In this document: piece after piece, positions 37,001 through 47,470 of the stretch
Numbering within the stretch: the stretch's first letter is position 1
Layout of the letters: every line of letters begins with the position of its first letter
Source of the DNA: Blattamonas nauphoetae
Taxonomy: Eukaryota > Preaxostyla > Oxymonadida
Direction: 5' to 3'
Assembly: GCA_033064195.1 (NCBI GenBank)
Contig: JARBJD010000027.1
Span: forward strand, 372,001-436,000
Length of the DNA: 64,000 bases
Notes under the pieces: model-generated
Told to the model about the DNA's origin: nothing
The model's input: the letters and a program-made list of their open reading frames with translations, nothing else
The model's database searches: none
Translations under genes and position numbers: made by a program

Positions 37001-40000
37001 TGTTTCTCACTTTCATCACGAATGATCCTGCAGCCATGTCCACGAACGACACATCCAGCACAACACGGTTCAGATCATCAACTTTCAGGGTCGCTGAGTC
37101 AACTCTCAGCAACGATGGTCCATCTGGTGTCTTCATCGTCAGTCCACTGCACAGAATGTGCTCGTCCTCTTGTCCATCCACTCGCTCAACAATCGATGAG
37201 ATCGTGTATGTCTGTCCAAATTGGATTTCTGTCGCTTTGCTCACTTCAATCGGAGACGACAATCCTCCACTCGAATTCATCGTCACAGCGATTGTCTGAT
37301 TCAGACCATCAAACGACACAATGAACAATCCTGATGTTGGAATGTTTGATCCATTGAGAGTGAGAGAGAATTTTGAATTCGATGCTGCATCCAGACTACA
37401 CGATGCCATTGTCGCAATTGGTAGATTGGGAACAGCCAGTTCGACATCTGAGTTCACCAACACATCATCGCTCAGTAACTTCAACCACGAGATCGTGTAT
37501 GTCTCCCCGAATGTCAGAATCGAGGAGGACGAAAGGTTGATCGGCACTTTGAACAGAACTTCCCCATCATCACTCAAAGTTGCTTCTGATGTCAGTTCCG
37601 CCATATAATTGAGTTTCAATGTGTATGTTCCATCAGTTAACACTCTTCCTTTCAGTCTCACTGTCGCTTCATTCTTTGCTCCATTCAATGTTACACTTCC
37701 TTCTTCGATTCGCTTTGGCTCAGCAGGAACTTCGATTGACAGCGCCTTATCGACGAGGCAGATTGTTGGCCCAGACGTCATTTCTGTCACAGTGTAAATC
37801 AGTCCATATGTCAGTTGTATTTTACTCGAGTCTTTCGAATAAACAGTTGCTGTAATCTGATTGGAAGTGCCGTGTTCTAACCTTATTTGGAAAGAAACTG
37901 ATTCATTTGTCGGCGAGAGGAGTCTGATGACATACTCGCGGGTCGGCAGATCGAGACCGAAGAAAGAAATCAGGACAGTGTCTTTCGTCGAGTCGTCTTT
38001 GAATCCGACCATGCTAACTGATGTCACACGAGGCTGTGGTGCGGGTGTGGTGAAGAGGAGGCGAGGAGGGTCGAGGATGACAGGTTCATTGTTTCCTTCG
38101 AATATCACTGACTCCACTTCGTATTTCGTTAAGAATGTGAGTTTGCTTCCAGTTCCAAACAACTTCTCCGAATGAAGAGAGGATATTAACGTCGAAGTGT
38201 TCTCCTCTGTCGATCCATCAAACTCAACAGAGAACCACAGGATTGGATCCTTGAGTTTCACAGTGTATTTTCCAATTGGAAGTGATCGACCCTTCAATTG
38301 AAGCCAGCAGTGGTCTGTTCCTGATCCCAGTGAATAAACAACTTGGACAATCCGAGCAGGATTCGGTGTCGTCAGAGCAATCGATGAAGAAAATGAGAGG
38401 CGAGTGTTCGCAATCGACGCGCCAATCACACAATAATCAGATTCATATTGCAGTTCTTCCCATTCTCCAAATGACACTGTCTGCGTCGCTGAGTCTGTCG
38501 ACGAGCTGAAGTCGAACGTCAAAAGTCGAGGAATCGCTGGGTGAGAGTCGTCGTTTGGTGGTTCGTGTTTGTTCGTGTTGTCCACCAAAACCAACATCTT
38601 CCCATTCACATTCTGGGACACCGTCATTTGGATGGTGGATGATGTCTGATCTGTCTTTGGAGAGCTCCCAATCTCCATAAGAGATGCAGTTGATGTGTCG
38701 GGTACAGAAGGAATCAGAGTATCATCAAGGATGTCGTTCGGGTAGTTGTAGAAGCACACATTCGACATTTTTGATGTTGAATCGCAATTTGTGATGTTTG
38801 GCAAAAGTTCCTCAATCGTACCAACATTGGTTGAGAAATAAATGTCATTCCCTTTCACAGCACTGCATTCTCTAAACAACACAGAATCCATTGTGAAGGA
38901 TTCGATGGAATTGAGACGCACTCCTCCTCCCCAACTGTCAGGACCCCCAGCGACACATTTCTCGAAGCTACAGTTCGATAGAAGGAGAACATCAGCACGT
39001 CCCACCAAAAGAGCACCGGCTTTCGAATCTGCAGTGTTGTTTCGGAAGACAGAATCTGTGATGGTGCTGGTGGTTGAATTGCCACTGTTAATTGCCCCAC
39101 CCTCCCAAGATGAACACTCGACGAATAGCGAGGATGTGATCGAGAACGGGGCTTCCTTCAATTGAGTTTGAAAGAAATAGAATGCACCACCAGAAGCCGA
39201 GGCTCGGCAGTTCGAGAATGAGCATTCAGACACGGTGTCATACACCGCTGCTCCGTTCGAAGGCGTTGTCATCGAGAGAAATGTGCAGCGACGGATGAGA
39301 ACTTCACTTGTGGTGGTGACACGCATGATTTGTATTTCGTTATCTCCTGTTTTGTGTTGGAGAATGTATGTACTACAATTAACGAATTCAGGCTCGAGGG
39401 AGGTGTGGCAGTGCGAGAAGGACGTGTTCGAGCACAGAAGACTCCCGCCCAAGTTCATGCCAATGCATGTTGTTCCATAAAGATGGTTCGTGCTTCGAGT
39501 CACTGACGAACCCAAAATCGTTTGACTTCCACTCCATCCTTCCAATGCTCCCTTCCCATGACCACTTGTCATGTTCACAAGTCTGCTTCCAATCAGCACA
39601 GTCTCCAATCTGTCCGACAATCTTGTGTTTGGTTCTGTTGATGACGAGAAGCCAACCAACGGACCAGATCCAAAGACGAGATGGGTGTCGGAGAGTGAGA
39701 GGCCAGAACAGCTCACCAATGCTGAGGCAACATTCTGCTCGCTGGCTATGTGACTGGCGTGGGTGGTGTGGGACGGGGCGAGGTTGACCAACGGGAGCAG
39801 GCTCGACTTCTCGATCGATTTGTGGGAACAATCAACAAAGAAAATCGAGCTTCCAAAGTCATCCCATCCGTTGTTCATCACAAATGGTGACGACTCGGGG
39901 TTGGAGACGATCGGGCAGTTCTCAATCGTCAATCTGGACGACCAGATTCTTCCGACACCTGTACCTCGCCATCCACAATCCAACGAGATGTGGGACATCG

Positions 40001-40358
40001 ATATTGTGGAATTTGAGAACACAAATATGAACGGTGTTGTGTTTCCATTTCTATCTCCATGGTTTTCCGAGTTCGGATCATTCACCGATTCTGTGTTGGC
40101 AAATAACGATGTATGGCAGATTTTCGTGTCTGATCCATGCAGTGAAAGGGAGACAGAGTCCACCATATATCCATTCGAATGATATGTCCCATGATTCAGG
40201 TTAACTTGAGGCACAAATGCTTGTTTATTTTGTGAAATTCGAGAGGCTTCTGCTGAAGGAGCAAAGGTCAGCTGGAGAGATAGTGGCATAATTCTCTCTT
40301 CCGGAAGCGTGGATTCGGCACAGAGTCGATGAACAACGATGAGGACAAGAACGTTCAT
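34056..40358 (-). CDS. Giant beta-helix receptor-like protein with degenerate cytoplasmic kinase domain
   Basis: This is one uninterrupted frame of about 2,100 codons. The first ATG (40358) gives a signal peptide, MNVLVLIVVHRLCAES; the frame is open a little further but only from a non-ATG codon. Next come a right-handed beta-helix region (cysteine-containing strands such as SECSFSNCRASASGGAFYF, to about 38.7 kb), many Ig/IPT-like repeats (to about 36.2 kb), the motif CGEIDDPCATIDFAW and a second beta-helix. A membrane helix (about 35.0-35.1 kb) is followed by FRRRQKRK. The cytoplasmic part resembles a kinase C-lobe: HADVLLRLSSHWILVD where HRDLKPxN is usual, RWQAPEQ as the APE motif, and GLVLWEIETGQVPF. 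No glycine loop, VAIK lysine, catalytic-loop asparagine or DFG is seen, so it is a probable pseudokinase. Ligand and pathway are unknown. Confidence 0.85.
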   Translation of the reverse strand: MNVLVLIVVHRLCAESTLPEERIMPLSLQLTFAPSAEASRISQNKQAFVPQVNLNHGTYHSNGYMVDSVSLSLHGSDTKICHTSLFANTESVNDPNSENHGDRNGNTTPFIFVFSNSTISMSHISLDCGWRGTGVGRIWSSRLTIENCPIVSNPESSPFVMNNGWDDFGSSIFFVDCSHKSIEKSSLLPLVNLAPSHTTHASHIASEQNVASALVSCSGLSLSDTHLVFGSGPLVGFSSSTEPNTRLSDRLETVLIGSRLVNMTSGHGKGALEGWSGSQTILGSSVTRSTNHLYGTTCIGMNLGGSLLCSNTSFSHCHTSLEPEFVNCSTYILQHKTGDNEIQIMRVTTTSEVLIRRCTFLSMTTPSNGAAVYDTVSECSFSNCRASASGGAFYFFQTQLKEAPFSITSSLFVECSSWEGGAINSGNSTTSTITDSVFRNNTADSKAGALLVGRADVLLLSNCSFEKCVAGGPDSWGGGVRLNSIESFTMDSVLFRECSAVKGNDIYFSTNVGTIEELLPNITNCDSTSKMSNVCFYNYPNDILDDTLIPSVPDTSTASLMEIGSSPKTDQTSSTIQMTVSQNVNGKMLVLVDNTNKHEPPNDDSHPAIPRLLTFDFSSSTDSATQTVSFGEWEELQYESDYCVIGASIANTRLSFSSSIALTTPNPARIVQVVYSLGSGTDHCWLQLKGRSLPIGKYTVKLKDPILWFSVEFDGSTEENTSTLISSLHSEKLFGTGSKLTFLTKYEVESVIFEGNNEPVILDPPRLLFTTPAPQPRVTSVSMVGFKDDSTKDTVLISFFGLDLPTREYVIRLLSPTNESVSFQIRLEHGTSNQITATVYSKDSSKIQLTYGLIYTVTEMTSGPTICLVDKALSIEVPAEPKRIEEGSVTLNGAKNEATVRLKGRVLTDGTYTLKLNYMAELTSEATLSDDGEVLFKVPINLSSSSILTFGETYTISWLKLLSDDVLVNSDVELAVPNLPIATMASCSLDAASNSKFSLTLNGSNIPTSGLFIVSFDGLNQTIAVTMNSSGGLSSPIEVSKATEIQFGQTYTISSIVERVDGQEDEHILCSGLTMKTPDGPSLLRVDSATLKVDDLNRVVLDVSFVDMAAGSFVMKVRNNQTLIEYTLSSPIVTTFGSVTGTLTELVYESGKLEYGASYTIVSLESSTLPILIKDTTGFTVPDEPKRIENGRVTLNGAKDEATVRLKGRVLTDGNYSLTLASVASVLTSEAALSGDGEVLFKAPINLSSSSILAFGQTCTISSLKFGSKDVIVNSGIELAVPNPPIVTSVQMHPNSISTTMTLGLAGTDLELDGFYTVTLSPPFSFAMLFNSSKPASSSELLLGRVDSLQHNTEYAIVSITRVDDASDVILTDGNVSFTTPKCRVPLLLHVNDNEGEDDAFCGEIDDPCATIDFAWSIVSALKAKTAILSIVKSSEQTHPILLSSGMSVDITNGETGEPTLIVPSSASVGDQTGMVVVNEATFSIIDVTVKIESTDPSFVFLVVSESTIILKEGSIIGQPMPTLSLNSDSEDVCSWDSGIIRLDNCTTTLNRMTLSSLSQGAIHMKKGCISIESSSLHDNSPNLVSFPSARRNIRCVEGGNVTIGSLNGGDGSKDHPSAWISATDCKLSGEDARPDSPLFVPALSSESASSWDKKEKKFSMSIVGTTMIPCGLSLEVFEMKKDKSEGKSTRVELSFNSTDSFNETHINLSIPLTSLSSLDKSCEWRGRLIFGLNQTTSESFVVQKNSTDRFAESSLDNMKWWLPLVIVLLCCALVAIFVVVVVFRRRQKRKDLDIKEESGNEMVEDKMEVEQFNHEGENTVVTSVGVLKAGSLNQEGGDQSKTVQTKQMNTPLSECVSVLDCSLLETKEMLKMETLFDRLHRNKKGLFDKRPKQIELARGLQKLGKMNNHADVLLRLSSHWILVDVDGRLNIQMNRGPLPPLDEQSQANQTIANVSVVPEDSRLVNVNNENSDGMDRAAKLTREKEDQEDQRWQAPEQGGSDAIQPKDLEKVTVFRLGLVLWEIETGQVPFRETDGVNAGRQLKAGVKPNLELVQNKEMQELLLKCLELKSDERIDLDNLISSLGSIPDDPIPSQQLFRS

Positions 40359-40568
40359 CAAATGGACAGATGAAAGTGCGAAGAATGGGTTGATCAACAC
40401 CTCCTCACCAATTCTGTCATCCGATTGATGTGTGATCCGTACCTATTGTGATCGATCTGTTTCAAGACTGTACCAATTTCATCCAAAATGATCCCTTTCG
40501 TGAGATGAGTCTAATCAAAGAGGTGACGTGAATAATGAACACTGAAAGCGTTCGGTTCGTCTGAGCAA

Positions 40569-43340
40569 CTAACTCCTGATGTTTGCCCCAAAGAATCGCA
40601 TCATTCCACTGAAATAAGCAACAGGACAGTTGAGAGTGTCTTCACCCTTCTTCCTGACCAACATGAATTCCAACGCATCCTGCAAGCCCTCCTCCAGAAA
40701 GTGCGGAATTGTGCGTCGATGATGCTTCATTTCAGCTCTTTCACAGAGACGAACGCGGTGGGTGGAGAAGATGTCGAGACAAGACTCGCATGGGAGTGAA
40801 GTTCTGTCATCCAACAATCCACTGACAAGACGAGAGAAGAAGCCGACTCCACTAAGACACCGAGTGATCATATGCTGCTCGCACATGTTGTTGATTTCAT
40901 TGAACACACTCTCTCGACGCTCTTTGTCAACGTAGCCCGACGAATCTCGTTGGAAGTAGTGTTCGCAGAGGATGTCGATGGTTGGAGCGATCAATCGTTC
41001 GAGCTGAGACTGGTTCAGTCGAGTCGCACAGGGTGCTATTTGAGGCACGATGTGTGTCACAAAAAAGAAGAGTGACAAGTTGAGATCAGAAGAGTGATCA
41101 GATGACAAGATGTGGTGGTCTTCGATGGATCGCATCACAAATCCAACTGTCTCGAAATCAACATCGTCCCATTCGTCGAATGTTGGTTGAAGTTCTTTTG
41201 GTTTTCGGTGCAGAAGAGAGGAGATTGGAGAAAGATACAGACAGTCGATGGGGAGAGAGAGGAGGGACTCCAATGTGTGTATGTACTGTGCGGATGATCT
41301 GCCTGCTTTTCTGAACAAGTCGGGCAGATGAACGCGACTGAGCTGGTATTTCTGGAACGCGCAGATCCGAAGGATGGTGTCGTCATCCAAACACGAGTCG
41401 CTTTCGAGCAGAGCAACAACTCTGTACACAATGTCGATGATCTCGTCGTCAGTGAGACAACGAACGAGCTCAGATGTGAGGATGAAGGGTGGAGTGGAGG
41501 ATGCGAGGGCAACTTCGTCCATGGCTTTCATCAATTCATCTCGAAGGTGTTCATCCAGGCAGTGTTTGGAGTCTGGTTGGAACAAGCGAATGAAGAAGAA
41601 AATGATTGTACTGGAATGGTATTCTGAAACCAAAGCGAATGGATGGAGCGAGAGATGGAGACAGTAATCTCTCGTCTGTTGGTGAAACGACTTGAAGAGC
41701 TCGTCCAGTTCGCGTTGAGATTGTTCATCCTTTGTCGAGTCTGCAAACTTTCTCATTTTGTAGAGACGTGAGCTCATCATGTCAATGAGCTGTTTGTGGA
41801 GTGATTCGAATTCCGTTGTGAACGGCAACTTCGAAGGAGTGACAGCGTCGATGAAACTGGGGAACCAATCTCTCCAAAAGTGCTTTTCAAATACTTCATC
41901 GTCGAGTTTGTTCGTGAACTCCTCGAATGCTTTGAGAATGGCATCGGCGTGGTGCAGTTGAGAGGGTGTGAAGATGTCCCAGAGCGTCTTTGTGGGCATT
42001 TTCATCGACGAAAAGAGTCTCCCGTACCACTTGATCGAGAAGGTGCCATCGTCCCAGACGAACGGCTTGATAGTACTTGGCCGACGAGTAAGGAAGCGCA
42101 GGAAAGGCTGCAGTCCCAAATCAGAGAATTTCCACCCCTCGCTCATTCGAGTAATGAATTTCTCAAACAGATCTGCCCAATCGTATTCACTCTTATCTCT
42201 GTGGTAATCGAAGAGAAGGTTGAATGTTTTGGGTTTGGAGAGAAGTCTTAACAAGACATATTCTTCCGTAAGAGTGTTCCTCATCTCTTCGAAAAATGGC
42301 TGGACGCCTGGAAAGGAGGATGGAGAATAACAATACAGGACATTGGACCTGAAGAGACGCATCTTCCGAAGGAGAGAGATGCCAAAGGGATATTCAGTGG
42401 GGCAAACGGGAGGGGCGACGAGATGCCGCAAATATTGGTCGAATGGTTGGAAAATTGGATATCCAATTTCCGAAGCGATTGTTTTGTCGCGAGGGGAGGA
42501 TGGGCTGATTCCGAGTTCATCAGCGATGAGCAATCGATTGGGATAGTCGTAATATCGGTCCAGAATCGATGTCATATGGCGATGGAAGTCAATTGTTGAC
42601 CCATTCAACGGGATTTCATGCGGCCGCAGATTGTGGAAGAGCTGTGGGACTAAACCAGGGGCAGCCTTTGTGGGACGGAATTGAAACGATGACGTCCTCA
42701 GTCCAACGTCAAGAAAAGAGAGAGCAACAGTTCGCAGCATGTCGGATGGATGACAAATAAGTTTGATGAGAGCATTCGTCAGTTTTGTGTCAGGAGGTTC
42801 GGACTCAGGGAAGATGGTCTCGAAGAGATAGTTTTTGGGGTAATTGCGATGTTTCATGTGGATTATTGCGTATTCCAGGAAGCTAGAAGCATGATGAACT
42901 TCAATTTGTGTCAAGTTCTGTCCTGAGTTGACTTGTTCGAACAGAGAGATACACCCTTTCTGCAGATCTTCATTCGTAATCGAATCCTGAAGCGCCAATC
43001 CCCATTCTGATGTTGTGGAGGTGAAAAGAGTGATCGCATGACCCTTCAAGTGTGGTCGTTTCAACATTGTGTGATTGTTGAGTCGCGTTCTTTTCAGTTC
43101 ATATAGTAGAACCTGTTTTGAAATCTGAATATATTGCCGATCATCGGGAGTTGTTGTGAGTACATCAGTTCCGGAAGGTATTGGATGTGAATTAAGTGAG
43201 GATTTGTTGCTGATTTTGAAGGAGCTTGATATCGGTGAATTAACGATGTGATTGCCCGAAGTCGAAGATTGAAGACATTGAGTTCGATGATCTGAATGGG
43301 TTTGGTTGAGGCAACTCCCCATTTTATGCTTGGGCGGCAT
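40569..43340 (-). CDS. Large helical-repeat (HEAT/ARM-like) protein, 923 aa
   Basis: The frame is intact and intronless from the ATG at 43340; nine upstream codons are open but lack an ATG. A low-complexity polar N-terminus of about 90 residues precedes leucine-rich helices to the end. There are no membrane segments or catalytic motifs. It is the closest relative of the transposon-split gene at 20475-27061, with near identity over ALLESDSCLDDDTILRICAF and HLPDLFRKAGRS. Its N-terminal module (GCISLFEQVNSGQNLT, then FLEYAIIH, then KLICHPSDMLRTVALSFL) has the same plan as the 356-358-residue proteins at 4868-7207. It reads as a host protein-interaction scaffold, function unknown. About 210 bp separate it from the downstream receptor gene on the same strand. 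Confidence 0.8.
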   Translation of the reverse strand: MPPKHKMGSCLNQTHSDHRTQCLQSSTSGNHIVNSPISSSFKISNKSSLNSHPIPSGTDVLTTTPDDRQYIQISKQVLLYELKRTRLNNHTMLKRPHLKGHAITLFTSTTSEWGLALQDSITNEDLQKGCISLFEQVNSGQNLTQIEVHHASSFLEYAIIHMKHRNYPKNYLFETIFPESEPPDTKLTNALIKLICHPSDMLRTVALSFLDVGLRTSSFQFRPTKAAPGLVPQLFHNLRPHEIPLNGSTIDFHRHMTSILDRYYDYPNRLLIADELGISPSSPRDKTIASEIGYPIFQPFDQYLRHLVAPPVCPTEYPFGISLLRKMRLFRSNVLYCYSPSSFPGVQPFFEEMRNTLTEEYVLLRLLSKPKTFNLLFDYHRDKSEYDWADLFEKFITRMSEGWKFSDLGLQPFLRFLTRRPSTIKPFVWDDGTFSIKWYGRLFSSMKMPTKTLWDIFTPSQLHHADAILKAFEEFTNKLDDEVFEKHFWRDWFPSFIDAVTPSKLPFTTEFESLHKQLIDMMSSRLYKMRKFADSTKDEQSQRELDELFKSFHQQTRDYCLHLSLHPFALVSEYHSSTIIFFFIRLFQPDSKHCLDEHLRDELMKAMDEVALASSTPPFILTSELVRCLTDDEIIDIVYRVVALLESDSCLDDDTILRICAFQKYQLSRVHLPDLFRKAGRSSAQYIHTLESLLSLPIDCLYLSPISSLLHRKPKELQPTFDEWDDVDFETVGFVMRSIEDHHILSSDHSSDLNLSLFFFVTHIVPQIAPCATRLNQSQLERLIAPTIDILCEHYFQRDSSGYVDKERRESVFNEINNMCEQHMITRCLSGVGFFSRLVSGLLDDRTSLPCESCLDIFSTHRVRLCERAEMKHHRRTIPHFLEEGLQDALEFMLVRKKGEDTLNCPVAYFSGMMRFFGANIRS

Positions 43341-44040
43341 GTTGGATTGATCAACCCTCAGATTCAAACGTATCGCTGGGTCTTCAATCGATTAGAAGTA
43401 TTTATGTTTTCAATTCATTTAAGTGTTATGATGTTAAGCGGACGGACAGAGCACCGGATCTTGAGGACAGAGGACAGAGGTCCTGTCCGATTCAGAAATA
43501 CACCATTATTTGCCTCGATTTCGTCTGAATTCACCTTCTCTCTGCTCGTCAAACACTCTTTGTCTCCCTTCTGTTCTGTTAAATGCCAGAGAATGTCTCT
43601 AAACGACAATTGGAATGCGTTGTTTTTATCTTTGCCTTTTTCTGACACTATCGTGGAGTTTATCATTCAGATTCGTTTATCACCATCTAAAATTGTCGAG
43701 AAGAGCGGTTCAGAGCGTGAAAACCGTTTTGGTGACGAATCACGACTTTCTGGGGCTCTGTCCTCCTATCTCCTAATTTGGAGTTTATAGGACGATCGGC
43801 CCAAGAGAGGACAGAGGAGGTCAAAATCGGACAAGCACCTTATATTCACACTGTAGATTTCTCTCAATTAGTTCATCCAACTTCTGTGCTTATCTCAAAA
43901 CAGGACAAATCGGACATGTCCTGTCCTGTCCTGTCCTATGATCTGATCATCTTCCCCATGTCAAGTTGTCATCATCAACTCTTTTCTTTCTGGACATCTC
44001 ATCCCGCGATTTGAAGTAAGTTCTCCATTCAACACTTCTA
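43341..44040. other. Upstream region with GGACAG/CTGTCC motifs
   Basis: No gene is supported. GGACAG and its complement recur: 43441-43495, 43790-43835 and 43900-43940, where CTGTC repeats four times after an ACATGT. Similar motifs occur at 27790-27830 and 30740-31100, so they may belong to a dispersed short repeat family. Confidence 0.35.
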
Positions 44041-44389
44041 TTGTCTGGAAATGACTCAATTTTGTCTCCATTGAAGCAAGATTTATTGTGATCGACGCGA
44101 CTCGGTATTTCCTCTTCTCTTCTCTGACAATGATTACAAACTCAGCTGATAGATGCAACTCTCACAATAACAGTTTGTGTTTCCATTGTTTTTCTTCTTT
44201 TTTCCGTTCACTTCTCTTCATTAATCTGGAATGGATGACTTGCAACAATACAGATCTGATCTGGACCGAAAGGAATGAGATATTGATGATTCAGTATCTC
44301 AGTATGCCTCTCCCTTGTTTTTGCCCTCATATTTTCCTATTTCCCTTTTTTGATTTGTAATTGATGTCTTGATCACACTCGACTTACCA

Positions 44390-45600
44390 AACAGGTATCT
44401 TCATTGCACTTGTCTTGTTAACCAACGTGGCCCTTCCCATCCTCATTATGTTCCTCAGACGATTCCCCCAATATCTAACCGTTGCTTGCCTCGCACTATC
44501 TCTCCTCCTCTCCAGGAGCTCCTTCTTCATGCTCCCATTCTTCAAAGACATGACCAACGCATTTCCACAGCAATGTGTGCAGATATCGCAGTCTTCCATC
44601 TCATTGGAATGATATGTTCATTCGTTGGCAATGACAAGACGCGGCTGAATCTCATCATGTGGATCGTTTGGGCGTTCGCCTTTCTCGGCGTTTCCGTGGG
44701 TGTGTTCTTCATCTCTTGCACGTTTTCCCGCTCAAAATGGACTAATAGACCGAATGAACCAATTCCTGTCCTACACGACAAGATTCCTGATGAGACTCCA
44801 GCGATCCAATCCAGCATCCACTGATCTCCCCGAAAGTTCAAAAATACCCTATTTCCCAAGCCCCAGCTATGAAGACCACAACAAAATGAGCGGTGAAGCA
44901 AGCAACGACAACGATACCTTTGGAAAACGGATTTAACATCGTTCGCCAACTCTAACTCCACAACTCCCTTTAGAGTGTGACGTTCGACACAAATGTTTAC
45001 TGGACACGCAGCGAAGTCGAGATGAATGAAATGGGAAATGCACATTATCAAATACTGACTCTTAAAGTGGATGATCCAACCAAGTCATCTGTGTCACTTA
45101 ACATCCCCACCCAACCCACTCCAATTGTCTCTTTCACACTCGCAATGCCGTCTTCTCTCCAATCTGCTCCGACTCATTCATTGGTTGGGCCTTCACAAGT
45201 CCAAACGAAGCCACCAACAGTCCAACCACCATCTTCCCCCACTCCAGTCACTCTCTTCGTCAACAACAAAAAAAACCGCAAACTCCCACATAACCAGTCC
45301 ACTCGTGTCTGTACGTGACCCGAGCGGTGTTTTAACTCAGCAAATCAACCAAACCACATCGAGGCCTCCAACTTCCGGCCACAGTCTTCAGTCGAAGCTG
45401 TTGAGCGAACAACTCTCAAGGAAAGTTCCAAAATGCACAAGTTCGAGTCCAGTGCAGGAAGCCATCAAATATTTCTCTGTAAAAGAACTTCGCAAGAATC
45501 GAGAGTGTGTGTCACTTCCAAACGATCAAACAGACGGGAAAAGAGGAGAGGCATTTCTCAACACTCTCTTCCATGACTCATACCGTCATTTCACCTAATG
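44390..45600 (+). CDS. Probable multi-pass membrane protein, frame changes present
   Basis: A hydrophobic exon (LVLLTNVALPILIMFL, YLTVACLALSLLL) is followed in another frame by VFHLIGMICSFVG, LIMWIVWAFAFLGVSVGVFF and a charged tail. The switch coincides with GTGTGC to CGCAG at 44575-44591, only 17 nt. Further on, a proline-rich segment (STQPTPIVSF-type to VTLFVNNKK) changes frame in an eight-A run near 45270, and the last part (GVLTQQINQTTSRPP, EAIKYFSVKELRKN) ends at 45598. It may be an intron-bearing gene with a short-read homopolymer error, or a decaying one. At least three membrane helices are predicted. Family not recognised. Confidence 0.4.
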
Positions 45601-45729
45601 CCTCACTCGCCAATTACGAACATCTCACTCTGAGCCCATCCTCGAAAGGAACCTCCTCGTTGGCGACAAAATCTATGCATGAGAGTAGTATAGTAGACGA
45701 TTTGGGAACCAGATTGAAATAGTCGTTGA

Positions 45730-46920
45730 AATCAGAAACGAAAAGTCAATTCCGATTGACCATTTCTAAATCTTGTATTAAAAGGACTTTAGGCCATTTC
45801 AATGATGCCAATATTTGACCTAAATTCCAAAAATATGTCCAATATTTCGACCTCATTTTAAACGTCAATTTTGAAGCAAATTTTTGTCATAATCCAAAAA
45901 TGTTGTCACTTTCTTCGATGTTTTTTCACTTTTGAACTCGAACAAAGTGAATCCAACTTGAGAACCACTTCGAAAAAAATCGAAAAAAATTCTAAAATGT
46001 CGGAGACGATGTGAGTCGTCGATCAAAACAAACCCGATGAAAATCGGTTGAGAATACGTGTAGCTACGTACCGAACTGTGGTCGAAAAAGTGACAAAAAA
46101 GTCGATTTTCAGATTTCGCTACGAACCACTACTTTATGTCTCAAATTCACCTCAAACATCTTCTAAAATTACAAAATCGATTTCAGAAGGTGAGATTCGC
46201 GATAAAAAACACTTTTTGGAAAAAAAGTTTGATCCGACCCATTGAGGATTTTTACGAGTCGAAATTTTCGAGATAAGGTATGGACCCTGTCTTCCATCAT
46301 CTTTCGCTCAGGAATCGTCCTCTTATGACGCCTTTTAGCATTAGATCGGTTAAGAACGCCTTTTGGCGACTTTAGGTATGAACCATTTCACACCTCGATC
46401 GTTTTCACAATTGTTTCTCAATATTCATTTTTAACGATTTTCACGTCAACCACTTCACAAACACACTCAAGCGACGCTTTTTTGAGATTTCGAGTTTACT
46501 GGTGACATTAGTTCTCTCTGGAGGGTCGGTTTTTCACATCACACACTTGACACAACATTTCCGCCAACATTTTCACTATATGAATTTTTGTCCCGAATTT
46601 CTCCCACAAATCCTTCATTCTCACTGTCCGACAAAGCTGTGCTCAAATTTCGAGACACTTTTGTCGGATAGTTGTTCCATAGTGTCACATTTTCGTGTTT
46701 CAACATCTCACGTTTTCACCGTGTTTGTCACTTCAAAAACACCTTCAACCCCTTTCTTCTCTCATCTTTCTTTCACCATTTCACATTCAATCTCTTCGTC
46801 ATTCCTCTTCATTTTCGTCATCTCACGAGCATTCTTTCGACCGTCTACACCTCACGAGCACATCACAACAACTCATTTTTTATCAACTTTTTTGCTTAAT
46901 TGGAACAAAAGAATGTGAAT
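45730..46920. other. A/T-rich region without a supported gene
   Basis: The stretch has long A and T runs and no coding-like frame. A plus-strand frame at 46502-46918 is serine-, histidine- and phenylalanine-rich and looks fortuitous. No end repeats were noticed. Confidence 0.35.
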
Positions 46921-47238
46921 GAAGCAACAATGAAGTGGGCAAGTATGATAGCAAAGGCTGAGACGGAAGATGTGAAAATTGTGGGTAAGTATTGAGATTT
47001 ACGAACGTGTTCAGACAAATTTCACAAAAAAAGAGGAAAAACAAGTGAGTGAAGTGAGAATGAAACGATAAGGTGAAGTGACGTACCAGATCTGCACGAT
47101 CTTGATCCTTTGCGTTCCGTTGGTACACCACTTCACCTTATGAACGGGTTCGTCAAAATTTCACAAACAAAGAGAAAAAAAGAGTGAGTGAAGTGAAAAG
47201 TAAACGATAAAACAAAATCTCGTACCAGATCTGAACGG
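46920..47238. repeat. Left copy of hairpin-unit repeats
   Basis: Two units spaced by 136 bp contain CGTACCAGATCTG (47081 and 47220). The first continues into TTGGTACACCACTTCACC, which pairs with GGTGAAGTGACGTACC about 35 bp upstream, forming a long imperfect hairpin. The same unit recurs many times at 54612-55980, in inverted order relative to the flanking duplication. Confidence 0.7.
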
Positions 47239-47253
47239 GTGTCTCAATTCTTA

Positions 47254-47437
47254 GGGGAAAAACTCAATCACCGGGGAGAATCTCAGTTACAGGGGAGGAT
47301 CTCAATCTCAGGGGAGGATCTCAAACACAGGGGAAAAACTCAGTCACAGGGGAAAATCTCAAACACAGGGGAAAAACTCAGTCACAGGGGAAAATCTCAG
47401 TCACAGGGGAAAATCTCGGGCCACAGGGGAAGAATGT
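47254..47437. repeat. 19-bp minisatellite, about 9 copies
   Basis: The unit is of the form AGGGGAAAATCTCAGTCAC, with variants GGGGAGGATCTCAA and GGGGAAAAACTCAG. The right arm (54467-54612) has about two fewer units in inverted orientation. Confidence 0.85.
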
Positions 47438-47470
47438 CACATACCATAAGGATTGAAGAAGAATGAAATT

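Noticed and set aside
43440-43940. LTR or inverted-repeat element made of GGACAG motifs
   Set aside because: The motifs are scattered and do not form matching ends with a duplication.
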